From contig UREE01000022.1 of NCBI GenBank assembly GCA_900546825.1, forward strand, positions 1 to 26,347: a stretch of 26,347 nucleotides of DNA, given 5' to 3'. Positions within the stretch are counted from its first letter, which is position 1. Every line of letters begins with the position of its first letter. Position numbers and translations under genes: made by a program. The notes beneath the pieces were generated by a model. The model was not told the DNA's origin. It searched no databases and saw nothing but the letters and a program-made list of their open reading frames with translations. This document shows positions 14,304 to 22,419 of the stretch, piece after piece. This DNA comes from an uncultured Collinsella sp. Its GTDB lineage: Bacteria; Actinomycetota; Coriobacteriia; Coriobacteriales; Coriobacteriaceae.

Positions 14304-15017
14304 TTAACCACCAAGGTAAGCCTTGCGGACGTTGTCGTCGTGCAGGAGCTCTTGGCCCGTGCCGGTCATGGTGATCTTGCCGGTCTCGAGCACGTAACCG
14401 CGTGTGGCGATGGAAAGCGCCATCTGCGCGTTTTGCTCGACCAGAAGCACCGTGGTGCCGGCCTTGTGCAAATCCTCGACAATCTGGAAGATCTGCTCGA
14501 TCAGAATCGGGGCCAGACCCATGGAGGGTTCGTCGAGCATAAGCAGTTTGGGGTTACTCATAAGGGCGCGGCCCATAACGAGCATCTGCTGCTCGCCGCC
14601 CGAAAGGGTGCCGGCGACTTGGCGACGGCGCTCCTTAAGGCGAGGGAACTGCTCGTAGACGCGCTCAAGGCCCGGAGCCACCGTGGACTTGGGCTGCGTG
14701 TAAGCGCCCATCTCCAGGTTCTCCTCGACCGTCATCTGCAAAAAGGCACGACGGCCCTCGGGCACCTGGGCCAGGCCCTTGCCCACCAGCTTGTCGGCAG
14801 GCGTATGGGTAATGTCCTCGCCCATAAACTTGATGGAGCCGGTCTTGGAACGCAGCAGGCCCGAGACAGTCTTAAGCGTTGTAGACTTGCCGGCGCCGTT
14901 AGCACCGATCAAGGCCACGATCTCACCCTCGTTGACGTTAAAGGAGATGTCCTTGATGGCGTGGATAGCGCCGTACCAGACGTTGATGTTGTAGACGGAA
15001 AGCATCGGCTCTGCCAT
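14304..15017 (-). CDS. livF: Branched-chain amino-acid ABC transporter ATPase LivF
   Basis: A 237-residue ABC ATPase that works with LivG to power import of branched-chain amino acids. Walker A GANGAGKST (38-46), Q-loop region AQVPEGRRAF, signature LSGGEQQ (138-144) and Walker B LLMLDEPS (158-165) are all intact. The C-terminal VLETGKI is typical of LivF. The ATG immediately follows the livG TAA stop, so translation is coupled. It is the last gene of livK-livH-livM-livG-livF. Confidence 0.95.
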   Translation of the reverse strand: MAEPMLSVYNINVWYGAIHAIKDISFNVNEGEIVALIGANGAGKSTTLKTVSGLLRSKTGSIKFMGEDITHTPADKLVGKGLAQVPEGRRAFLQMTVEENLEMGAYTQPKSTVAPGLERVYEQFPRLKERRRQVAGTLSGGEQQMLVMGRALMSNPKLLMLDEPSMGLAPILIEQIFQIVEDLHKAGTTVLLVEQNAQMALSIATRGYVLETGKITMTGTGQELLHDDNVRKAYLGG

Positions 15018-15878
15018 TTAGTTCTCCCCCTTATCCTGCTTGCCCAGATATGCCTCGATAACGGCGTCGTTGTTCTGAATTTCCTCGGCCGTGCCCTTGG
15101 CGATGACCTTGCCAAAATTAAGCACGCAAATGCCCTCGCAAATATTCATGACGAGCGACATGTCGTGCTCGATAAGCATGATGGCGATGCCAAAGGTGTC
15201 GCGGATCTTGACGATGTTCTCCATGAGCTCCGCGGTCTCGGACGGGTTCATGCCGGCGGCAGGCTCGTCGAGCAGCAGCAGCTTGGGGTTGGTGGCAAGC
15301 GCGCGGACGATCTCCAGACGACGCTGAGCGCCGTAAGGCAGCGATCCGGCCTGCTCGTTTGCCAGATGCTCCATATCAAAGATGGACAGCAGCTCCATGG
15401 CGCGCTCGTGGGCGGCCTTCTCGTGCTTCCAATACGTCGGCAGGCGCAGCACGCCCTCAAAGCCGGAGTAACGCTCCTGGTTGTGCAGACCGACCTTGAC
15501 GTTATCCTCCACCGTCATGGTGTTGAACAGGCGGATGTTCTGGAATGTACGGGCAATACCCATGCGGTTGACCTGATAGACCGACTTACCCGAGGTGTCC
15601 TCACCATCGAGCAGGATGGTGCCGTGCGTGGGCTGGTACACCTTAGTGAGCAGGTTGAAGACCGTGGTCTTACCGGCACCGTTGGGGCCGATCAGACCAG
15701 CGATCTCGGTCTTGCCGATGGTTAGGCTAAAGTCGTCGACTGCCTTAAGGCCGCCAAATTCGATGCCCAAGTGGATGCACTCGAGCGCCGGACGCTCGCC
15801 CAGGTCGCGGTCGGGAACGATGGCGCCAGAAGGATACGGGACCATCTTGCCCTTGTTGAACTCAAATTTACTGGGCAT
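15018..15878 (-). CDS. livG: Branched-chain amino-acid ABC transporter ATPase LivG
   Basis: A 286-residue ABC ATPase, partner of LivF. It has Walker A GPNGAGKTT (64-72), the LivG-type segment ARTFQNIRLFNTMTV (about 109-123), signature LPYGAQRRLEI (180-190) and Walker B LLLLDEPA. About 30 polar residues precede the ATPase core, slightly longer than usual. The ATG at 15876-15878 has AAGGAGG 9 nt upstream, inside the livM 3' end, and overlaps livM by 11 nt. An in-frame TTG at 15905 has no such site. Confidence 0.95.
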   Translation of the reverse strand: MPSKFEFNKGKMVPYPSGAIVPDRDLGERPALECIHLGIEFGGLKAVDDFSLTIGKTEIAGLIGPNGAGKTTVFNLLTKVYQPTHGTILLDGEDTSGKSVYQVNRMGIARTFQNIRLFNTMTVEDNVKVGLHNQERYSGFEGVLRLPTYWKHEKAAHERAMELLSIFDMEHLANEQAGSLPYGAQRRLEIVRALATNPKLLLLDEPAAGMNPSETAELMENIVKIRDTFGIAIMLIEHDMSLVMNICEGICVLNFGKVIAKGTAEEIQNNDAVIEAYLGKQDKGEN

Positions 15879-16956
15879 CGGCTGCCACCTCCTTCTTGGA
15901 AGCAAAGCGGTCCTTGACGCGACCGAAGAAAGCCTTGAGCTGCGGGTTGTTGGTAAAGATCATGACCAGGATCAGCACGATAGCGTAGATGAGCATGCGG
16001 TAGTCCGAGAACTGACGGAGCAGCTCGGGAAGCACCGTGAGCAACGCCGCCGCGATGACGGAGCCGCGCATATTGCCCAGACCGCCCAGGACCACGAACA
16101 CCAGGATGAGGATGGACGTGTTGAAGTCGAACTTGGTGGCGGAGAGCTGCGAGAAGTTACCGCCGAAGAGGGCTCCGGCAGCACCGGCGAGGGCAGCGGA
16201 AACCACGAAGGCGATCATGCGGTACTGGGTGACGGAGATGCCCACGGACTCGGCTGCAATCTTGTTATCGCGCACGGCCATGATGGCACGGCCGGTACGG
16301 CTGCGAACCAGGTTGAGCACGATCACGAGTGCGACCATGACCAGGATGGCACCGGCGAGGAAGGTCGAATAGGTCGACACGCCCGAGGCACCCTGCGCGC
16401 CCTTGATGATGGCGGTGCCGTCCTCGAGCAGGTGCAGGTCGTCGATCGTGGAGTTACCCGTGATGTTAAAGATCACATGCAGGCCGCGGGAGTCGACGCC
16501 CACGATAAGGCAGGTGACGATCTCTTTGATGATCTCGCCAAAAGCCAGGGTCACGATGGCCAGATAGTCGCCGCTCAGGCGCAGGACCGGGATGCCGATC
16601 AAGAAGCCCAGGATGGCGGCAGCGATGGCGCCGACCACGATACTGATGATCAGGCGCACCGGATCGGAGGGAACGGCGCTCTCGAGGGCGACCGCGGTAA
16701 CGATGCCCGTATAGGCGCCGACGCTCATAAAGCCCGCGTGGCCCAGCGACAAGTCGCCCGCGATGCCGACGACGAGGTTAAGAGAGATGGCCATGACGAT
16801 ATAGGCCGTGATGGGAACCAGCTGACCGGCGATCATGCGCGGAATCATATGGTTGGACTGCATAAAGAACACGATGGCGAACGCCACAAGGCACATGGCG
16901 TACGTAACAAAGTCGTGACGCGTCTGCTTGTCTTTAAGAAACTTCATAACGCTCAC
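15868..16956 (-). CDS. livM: Branched-chain amino-acid ABC permease LivM
   Basis: A 362-residue inner-membrane permease with many hydrophobic helices. The permease signature ISLNLVVGIAGDLSLGHAGFMSVGAYTG (about 57-84) and the cytoplasmic-loop segment GRAIMAVRDNKIAAESVGI mark LivM. It pairs with LivH to form the channel. The GTG directly follows the livH TAG stop, behind GAGAAGG; an ATG three codons on (16945-16947), behind AGGTGA, is an equally possible start. A lysine-rich C-terminal tail overlaps the livG start. Confidence 0.94.
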   Translation of the reverse strand: MSVMKFLKDKQTRHDFVTYAMCLVAFAIVFFMQSNHMIPRMIAGQLVPITAYIVMAISLNLVVGIAGDLSLGHAGFMSVGAYTGIVTAVALESAVPSDPVRLIISIVVGAIAAAILGFLIGIPVLRLSGDYLAIVTLAFGEIIKEIVTCLIVGVDSRGLHVIFNITGNSTIDDLHLLEDGTAIIKGAQGASGVSTYSTFLAGAILVMVALVIVLNLVRSRTGRAIMAVRDNKIAAESVGISVTQYRMIAFVVSAALAGAAGALFGGNFSQLSATKFDFNTSILILVFVVLGGLGNMRGSVIAAALLTVLPELLRQFSDYRMLIYAIVLILVMIFTNNPQLKAFFGRVKDRFASKKEVAADAQ

Positions 16957-17838
16957 CTACACCTTCTCGGGGACGTACTTGCCCAAGAGGCCGGCAGGCT
17001 TGACGAGCAGGACGATAATCAGAACACCAAAGACGATGGAGTTGGCAAGACTCGTGGAAATGTAAGCCTGCGCCATCGCCTCGATGATGCCGATGAGAAT
17101 GCCACCGACAAAAGCGCCGGGGATGGAGCCGATGCCACCGAAGACGGCGGCGTCGAAGGCCTTGATGCCAGGCATAGCGCCCGTCGTGGGCTGCAGCACC
17201 GGCGAGTAGGAGCACAGCAGCACGCCGGCGATAGCGGCAAGGGCAGAGCCGATGGCAAACGTCATCGAAATAGTGCGGTTGACGTTGATGCCCATGAGCT
17301 GAGCGGCGGCCTTGTCCTCGGACACGGCGCGCATGGCTTTGCCCATCTTGGTCTTACCTGTAAAGAACATCAGGCCGGCCATGATAACCAGGCAAGCGAC
17401 GATGGTGACGAGCGAGACGGCGCTTACGTTGAACTTGGCCAAGAACTCCGGCACCTGGAAGGTGACGAGCGAAGTGAAGTTCTTGGGCGTGGCGCCCCAC
17501 AGAAGCTGCGCGGCGTTCTGCAGGAAGTAAGACACGCCGATGGCCGTGATCAGAACGGCCAGCGGTCCTGCTTGGCGCAGCGGCTTGTAGGCCAGACCCT
17601 CGATGAGAACACCGAGAACCGTGCAGACCACGCAAGAGAGAACTACAGATGCCCAACCCGGGAGGCCGAGATACGACGTGGCGCAGAACGAGACATAGGC
17701 ACCGACCATGATGACATCGCCGTGAGCGAAGTTGAGCATCTTGGCGATACCGTAGACCATGGTGTAGCCCAACGCGATGATGGCGTAGACGCTGCCCATG
17801 GACAGGCCGTTGACCAGGTATTGGATAAAGACCGTCAT
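16957..17838 (-). CDS. livH: Branched-chain amino-acid ABC permease LivH
   Basis: A 293-residue inner-membrane permease. Family segments are VNGLSMGSVYAIIALGYTMVYGI and LNFAHGDVIMVGAYV near the N-terminus and KAMRAVSEDKAAAQLMGINV in the cytoplasmic loop. The ATG at 17836-17838, behind AAGGGGG, starts the standard MTVFIQYLVNGL; the open frame extends another 31 codons upstream without family similarity. It is the first of four tightly packed genes livHMGF. Confidence 0.94.
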   Translation of the reverse strand: MTVFIQYLVNGLSMGSVYAIIALGYTMVYGIAKMLNFAHGDVIMVGAYVSFCATSYLGLPGWASVVLSCVVCTVLGVLIEGLAYKPLRQAGPLAVLITAIGVSYFLQNAAQLLWGATPKNFTSLVTFQVPEFLAKFNVSAVSLVTIVACLVIMAGLMFFTGKTKMGKAMRAVSEDKAAAQLMGINVNRTISMTFAIGSALAAIAGVLLCSYSPVLQPTTGAMPGIKAFDAAVFGGIGSIPGAFVGGILIGIIEAMAQAYISTSLANSIVFGVLIIVLLVKPAGLLGKYVPEKV

Positions 17839-17884
17839 GTTCCACATCCCCCTTTCGAATAGGTTTCCAGTTAATGTATGAAAC

Positions 17885-17946
17885 AGGGACGTTACACTGT
17901 CCCTAGATACCAAGCAAGCAGGGAAGGCCAAAACCTCCCCTGCTTG
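17885..17946 (-). promoter_or_regulatory. Two hairpins between livK1 and livH
   Basis: Downstream of livK1 the minus-strand transcript can form a 13-bp stem (CAAGCAGGGGAGG with CCTTCCCTGCTTG, one mismatch, arms 17915-17927 and 17934-17946). A smaller stem AGGGAC/GTCCCT (17885-17904) follows. Neither has a convincing U-tract. They could stop most transcripts, or stabilise the livK mRNA 3' end, giving more binding protein than permease. Confidence 0.55.
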
Positions 17947-17977
17947 GGATCAAAACCGCTCTATGTAAGGCGGCTTA

Positions 17978-19165
17978 TTAGGCCTGTACGTACTTGCCAT
18001 CGGTGATGACGTACGCTGTGGGCTCCTTCTGGACCTGACCCTTATCGTTCCAGGTGAGCTTGCCGGTCAGACCGTCAACGGTAATCTTGAGCATAGCCTT
18101 GGACAGCTTCTCGGCGACCTCGGTCGGGTCGGCGTCGACACCAAGACCGGCCTCCTTGAGGGCCTCGGCCACCGCGTGCACGCCGTCGTAGGCGTCGGCG
18201 GCAAACTGGTCGGGGGTATCGCCGTACTTATCCTTGTAAGCGTTGACGAAGTCGGCGTTCTTCTCGTCGTCGGCGGAGAACGGAGTCATGAGCAGCAGGC
18301 CCTCGGCAAGGGAGGTGTCGAAGCCCTCAACGCCCAGGATGCCGTCCATGCCGTCGCAGCCCATCATCTTGACGTCGTAGCCCATGTCCTTGGCGTTCTT
18401 GAGCAGGACGGACGCCGGCGTGTAGTAGATCGGCGCAAAGATCATGGTGGCGCCGGCCTGCTTGGCCTTGGTCAGCTGGTTGGTAAAGCTCGTGGCGGAG
18501 TCGTCCTTAAAGGTCTCCTCGTCAACAACCTCGAGCTTGGACTCAGCGGCCTGGGCCTTAAAGGAATCTGCGATGCCCGAAGAATAGGCGTCGCCGGAGT
18601 TATAGAACAGCACGAACTTCTCGTCCGCATACTTCTGCGCCAGGAACTTGGCAGCGTTGACACCCTGGTTGGGGTCAGTGAAGCAAACCTGGAAGACGCA
18701 ATCCTTGCCGTCGGTGACATCCTCGGAGGACGCGGACGGGGTGATCATGAACGTCTTGGGGTCGTTACCGCACTCTGCGGCAACGGCAACCGACGCACCC
18801 GTGGTAGTCGGGCCGACGAGGGCCTGCATGCCCCAGTCGAGCAGGGTGTTGAAGGCGTTGACGGCCTTCTCGCCATCGGCCTGGTCGTCCTCGGCCTTGC
18901 TGGCAAGCGGCAGCTCCTTGGTCGAGAAATCCTTGCAGCCAAGCTCGACACCCTGGGTAACGGACTTGCCGTAGGACGCGTTGGCGCCGGTCAGCGGGCC
19001 GATGGTGCCGATCTTAAACGAAGCGTCGCCCGAAGCGGAACCGCTGTCGCCGCCGTTGGAGGAGCAGCCAGCTAGAATGGACATCGCCCCCAGACCTGCT
19101 GCGCTCGCGATAACGCTCCTGCGATTCATAACAGGGTTCAATGACTTACCGGTGAGGCTCGACAT
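17978..19165 (-). CDS. livK: Branched-chain amino-acid binding lipoprotein (livK1)
   Basis: A 395-residue LivK-type substrate-binding lipoprotein. The signal NRRSVIASAAGLGAMSILAGC ends in lipobox LAGC and has an RR pair before the hydrophobic core, suggestive of Tat export. The mature part shows FKIGTIGPLTGANASYG, ALVGPTTTGA, ITPSAS, FYNSGDAYSSG and PIYYTPASVLLKNAKDMGYD, typical of type I periplasmic-binding folds for branched-chain amino acids. GAGGAG precedes the ATG. It is adjacent to livHMGF and so is the likely cognate receptor. It is a close paralogue of the next gene. Confidence 0.93.
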   Translation of the reverse strand: MSSLTGKSLNPVMNRRSVIASAAGLGAMSILAGCSSNGGDSGSASGDASFKIGTIGPLTGANASYGKSVTQGVELGCKDFSTKELPLASKAEDDQADGEKAVNAFNTLLDWGMQALVGPTTTGASVAVAAECGNDPKTFMITPSASSEDVTDGKDCVFQVCFTDPNQGVNAAKFLAQKYADEKFVLFYNSGDAYSSGIADSFKAQAAESKLEVVDEETFKDDSATSFTNQLTKAKQAGATMIFAPIYYTPASVLLKNAKDMGYDVKMMGCDGMDGILGVEGFDTSLAEGLLLMTPFSADDEKNADFVNAYKDKYGDTPDQFAADAYDGVHAVAEALKEAGLGVDADPTEVAEKLSKAMLKITVDGLTGKLTWNDKGQVQKEPTAYVITDGKYVQA

Positions 19166-19240
19166 GCGGCTCTCCTCTCAAATCTCGTCGGGTTTCGGTT
19201 ACCCGACAGGCCATCCTTCGCCGTGTTCGGCGTTCGCAAA

Positions 19241-19288
19241 ATAGTAGACGCTTTAGTTGAGAAAAGTGGCGATTATTTCAACTTTTCT
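19241..19288 (-). promoter_or_regulatory. Putative livK1 promoter and operator-like repeats
   Basis: In an AT-rich tract upstream of livK1, minus-strand TACTAT (19241-19246) is a possible -10. Two interleaved inverted repeats overlap the expected -35 zone: AGTTGA/TCAACT (19255-19260, 19278-19283) and AGAAAAGT/ACTTTTCT (19260-19267, 19281-19288). No consensus -35 is seen. Together these suggest separate, regulated transcription of livK1-livHMGF. Nothing else is evident in 19289-19400. Confidence 0.4.
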
Positions 19289-19401
19289 TTTGTTTTGTCC
19301 ATCTATCCATATTTATGTGTATTTCTATTAGTTTATGCAGTTTAGCCACTTTATTGTGTGAAAGTAATGTTTCTGTTCTGTTACAAGCGTCCTCGTCCTG
19401 A

Positions 19402-19430
19402 ATACAACGACCCCACCGGTCTCGTTGTAT
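19402..19430 (-). terminator. Terminator-like hairpin after livK2
   Basis: A perfect 9-bp stem ATACAACGA/TCGTTGTAT with an 11-nt loop, 7 nt past the livK2 stop. No U-tract follows on the minus strand, so it may be a weak terminator or an mRNA 3'-end stabiliser. Confidence 0.45.
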
Positions 19431-19436
19431 ATGCAC

Positions 19437-20603
19437 TTAGGCGGCGATGTACTTGCCGTCCTGGATCACATAGGCTGTAGCGGGCTTCTCGACTTGGCCC
19501 TCGTCGTTCCACGTGAGCTCGCCCGTCAGGCCCTCGATCTTGATCTTGCGCATGGCCTTAGCAAGATCGCCGGCAATGTCGGCGCCGTCGGCCGAAATGT
19601 CAATCCCCGCCTTATCAATAGCCTCGGCGATGGCGTGGACGCAATCGTAGGCGTCGGCGGCAAACTGGTTAGGCGTCTCGTCGTAGGCATCCTTATAGGC
19701 CTTGACGAAGTCGGCGTTCTTCTCATCGTCGGCAGAGAACGGGGTCATGAGCAATACGCCCTCGGCAAGGGAGGTATCGAAGCCCTCAACGGAGAGCAGG
19801 CCGTCCATGCCGTCGGTGCCCATGAGCGTCATGTCGTAGCCCATGTCCTTGGCGTTCTTGAGCAGGACGGACGCCGGCGTGTAGTAGATCGGGGCAAAGA
19901 TAAGCGTGGCGCCGGCCTCCTTGGCCTTGGTGAGCTGGTTGGTAAAGCTCGTGGAGGAGTCGTCCTTAAAGGTCTCGGTATCGACGATGTCGAGCTTGGA
20001 TGCCTTGGCCTGCTCGGCAAAGGCATCGGCAACGCCCGAGCTGTACGTATCGCCGGAGTTGTAGAACAGGGCGATCTTGGCGTCTGCATACTTCTCGGCC
20101 AAGAACTTCGCGGCGCTGGCGCCCATGGTGGGATCGGTGAAGCAAACCTGGAAGACCGTGGTCTTGTCCTTGGTGACGTCGAGCGACGAAGCCGAAGGCG
20201 TGACCATGAGCATATCGTCGGCAATCTCGCCCGAGACGGCGACGGCAGCACCGGTGGTGACGGGGCCGACGAGCGCCTGCATGCCCCAGTCGCACAGGGT
20301 ATTGAAGGCGTTGATGGCCTTCTCGCCGTCGGCGACGTCATCCTCGGACTTAAGCGAGAGCTTGAGGTCCTTGGTCGAGAAATCCTTGGCGGCGAGCTTG
20401 GCACCCTTCTCGGCCGAAACGCCATAGGTTGCCGCGGCGCCAGTCAGAGGGCCGATGACACCGATCTTGAAGGTCTTGCCGTCATCGGCGGAGCCGCCGT
20501 CCGAGCCACCCGACGAACAACCAGCGAGCGCGGCGGTGCTGCCGAGCGCCGCGGCGCCGGCGAGAAAGTTCCTACGGCTGAGCGTGCTGTTGATGTTGAA
20601 CAT
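19437..20603 (-). CDS. livK: Branched-chain amino-acid binding lipoprotein (livK2)
   Basis: A 388-residue paralogue of the adjacent livK1. The N-terminus has a twin-arginine motif LSRRNFLAG, then a hydrophobic core and lipobox LAGC, so a Tat-exported lipoprotein is likely. The mature region aligns with livK1 almost without gaps, with near-identical blocks SFTNQLTKAK, IFAPIYYTPASVLLKNAKDM and LMTPFSADDEKNADFV. Differences lie around residues 75-90 and 130-150, in the N-terminal lobe that helps bind ligand. The ATG at 20601-20603 follows AAGGGGG. It could feed the same LivHMGF channel with another ligand preference. Confidence 0.93.
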   Translation of the reverse strand: MFNINSTLSRRNFLAGAAALGSTAALAGCSSGGSDGGSADDGKTFKIGVIGPLTGAAATYGVSAEKGAKLAAKDFSTKDLKLSLKSEDDVADGEKAINAFNTLCDWGMQALVGPVTTGAAVAVSGEIADDMLMVTPSASSLDVTKDKTTVFQVCFTDPTMGASAAKFLAEKYADAKIALFYNSGDTYSSGVADAFAEQAKASKLDIVDTETFKDDSSTSFTNQLTKAKEAGATLIFAPIYYTPASVLLKNAKDMGYDMTLMGTDGMDGLLSVEGFDTSLAEGVLLMTPFSADDEKNADFVKAYKDAYDETPNQFAADAYDCVHAIAEAIDKAGIDISADGADIAGDLAKAMRKIKIEGLTGELTWNDEGQVEKPATAYVIQDGKYIAA

Positions 20604-20853
20604 GGTGTCCCCCTTTTCGCTGGCCGCGGTGCGGCCGTCTTGCGGTACGGGGCAAACCTTATGGCGCAAACGTTGACAGTTTGTTACGGAGTTCCGTTTG
20701 TAGCGAGCATGTTTCCAATGTTTCCGCAGCGTTTCGGGGGTGCCGTTTTGTGCGACTCCTGTTGCCTGGCGAGCACGCGCCCTCGGTTCACGCTAGAATG
20801 CACTCAACCTTTAAGCGGTTAATCCATCCATAAGATGCACGAAGGAGCTATCT
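20604..20853. promoter_or_regulatory. Divergent livK2/hom intergenic region
   Basis: 250 nt between divergent starts. A plus-strand TAGAAT (20794-20799) about 55 nt before hom is a possible -10 without a good -35. A consensus TTGACA occurs on plus at 20673-20678, inside CAAAC-N7-GTTTG, a palindrome that could be an operator or a chance match. No leader peptide or attenuator is visible before hom. Confidence 0.3.
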
Positions 20854-22197
20854 ATGAGCGAACCCCTGCGCACCGTGAACGTCGGCCTCATCGGTCTGGG
20901 AACCGTCGGCGGCGGCGTGGCCCGCCTGATTAAGAGCCACCACGATGAGTACCTGGCCGCCTACGGCATCGACCTTAAGCTGACCCGCGCCTGCGCGCTT
21001 GCCTGGGAGCAGGCTGAAGCAGCCGGTATTGAGCGCGAGGCCTTTACGAGTGACTGGCATGATGTCGTCACCGACCCAGCCGTCGATATCGTCGTCGAGC
21101 TCATCGGAGGCGAGCACCCCGCGACCGAGATCTTCACCACCGCCTTCGAGAACGGCAAGCACGTCGTCTCTGCCAACAAGGCCCTGCTGGGCCGTCATGT
21201 CGAGACGCTCGCCGAGAAGGCGCGTGCGTGCGGCGTGCAGATTAAGTGCGAGGCCAGCTGCGGTGGCGGCATCCCCATCGTCAGCACGCTCGAGCACGAC
21301 CTGGTGGGTAATAAGATCCTGACCATCGCCGGCATCCTCAACGGCACCACCAACTATATCCTGTCGCGTATGGACGCCGAGGGCGCCGATTACGCTGACG
21401 TGCTCGCCGACGCCCAGGCCAAGGGCTATGCCGAGGCCGACCCGTCCGCAGACGTCGACGGCTTCGACGCCGCCAGCAAGACGGCCATCCTCGCCTCCAT
21501 CGGCTTTGGCACCCGCGTTACCACCGATGATGTGTACCAGCAGGGTATCCGCACCATCGGCGCCGAGGACATCGCCCAGGCCCGCGAGCTCGGCTACACC
21601 ATTAAGCTGCTCGGCATCGCCCGCAACACCGACGCCGGCGTCGATGTTCGCGTGCATCCCACGCTGATCCCCGCCGACCACATGCTTGCCAAGGTCAACG
21701 GCGCCATGAACGCCGTCTACGTGGTAGGCGACGCCGTGGGCGAGACCATGTTCTACGGTGCCGGCGCAGGCTCCTTCCCCACCGCGAGCGCCGTCGTGGG
21801 CGATATCCTGTCGCTCTCCGAGCAGATCAGCCGCGGCGTGGCTCCGCTGCCCGAGATTGAGCCCTACGGTCACAACCTCGCCTTTAAGCCCATGGACGAG
21901 CTCCAGACCAAGTACTACGTGCGCCTGAAGGTCGCCGACCGCGTGGGCGCCCTGTCCGAGACGGTCGACATCTTTGCCAAGCACAACATTTCGATCTCGC
22001 TCATCAATCAGGTCGAGGATGGCAAGTCGGGCGTCAGCGATGCCTGCTCGGTTATCTTCCTGACGCACCGCGCGCTCGAGAAGGACGTCCAGGCTGCCGC
22101 CGCCGAGCTTGCCAGCGTCGATTGCGTGGCCGAGGTCGCCAACGTCCTGCGCATCGAGGACGTCGAGGCATGGACCGAAGGCGTCATGGCCAACTAA
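20854..22197 (+). CDS. hom: Homoserine dehydrogenase
   Basis: A 447-residue enzyme that reduces aspartate semialdehyde to homoserine, the branch toward threonine, methionine and isoleucine. It has an N-terminal NAD(P)-binding GLIGLGTVGGG (11-21), SANKALL (106-112), ILNGTTNYIL (161-170) and the catalytic segment EADPSADVDGFDAASK with Lys209. A C-terminal ACT domain (about 350-435) begins YYVRLKVADRVGALSETVDIFAKHNISI, which suggests feedback inhibition, usually by threonine. GGAG precedes the ATG. It is monofunctional (no aspartokinase part) and stands alone with a terminator; thrB and thrC are not in the window. Confidence 0.96.
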   Translation: MSEPLRTVNVGLIGLGTVGGGVARLIKSHHDEYLAAYGIDLKLTRACALAWEQAEAAGIEREAFTSDWHDVVTDPAVDIVVELIGGEHPATEIFTTAFENGKHVVSANKALLGRHVETLAEKARACGVQIKCEASCGGGIPIVSTLEHDLVGNKILTIAGILNGTTNYILSRMDAEGADYADVLADAQAKGYAEADPSADVDGFDAASKTAILASIGFGTRVTTDDVYQQGIRTIGAEDIAQARELGYTIKLLGIARNTDAGVDVRVHPTLIPADHMLAKVNGAMNAVYVVGDAVGETMFYGAGAGSFPTASAVVGDILSLSEQISRGVAPLPEIEPYGHNLAFKPMDELQTKYYVRLKVADRVGALSETVDIFAKHNISISLINQVEDGKSGVSDACSVIFLTHRALEKDVQAAAAELASVDCVAEVANVLRIEDVEAWTEGVMAN

Positions 22198-22228
22198 TTC
22201 GATTTTCGCTCTACAACCTATATGTGTG

Positions 22229-22266
22229 AGGGGCTCCCGTTCAGCAGTGGACGGGAGCCCCTTTGC
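22229..22266 (+). terminator. Terminator of hom
   Basis: A perfect 11-bp stem GGGGCTCCCGT/ACGGGAGCCCC with a 10-nt loop and a short TTT, about 32 nt after the hom stop. Confidence 0.85.
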
Positions 22267-22419
22267 TTGCGCGCATGGGGCGTATTGGCGCAATCCGGAT
22301 TTGAACGACTTGGCCGCTCCTGACAGCCGAGGGTACCGTTCGCCGACATGCAGCCGGAGCCGATTTTGGCTGCCGTTATGCTGTGCTGCGTATATCCGCC
22401 CGCAAAGAGAGGAAGCACC

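Noticed and set aside
14292..15725. 477-codon open frame on plus opposite livF and livG
   Set aside because: Shadow of two ABC ATPases. It begins inside the liv terminator and has no recognisable motif.
15595..17862. 755-codon open frame on plus, opposite livG, livM and livH
   Set aside because: It is antisense to three clear transporter genes, is rich in Asp/His/Glu/Gln repeats typical of shadow frames, and has no ribosome-binding site or domain.
22270..22345. Possible tRNA remnant (GTTCAAATC-like T-loop on minus) upstream of the SDR
   Set aside because: The T-loop-like string is not enclosed by a proper 5-bp T-stem, and no acceptor or anticodon arm can be built around it.
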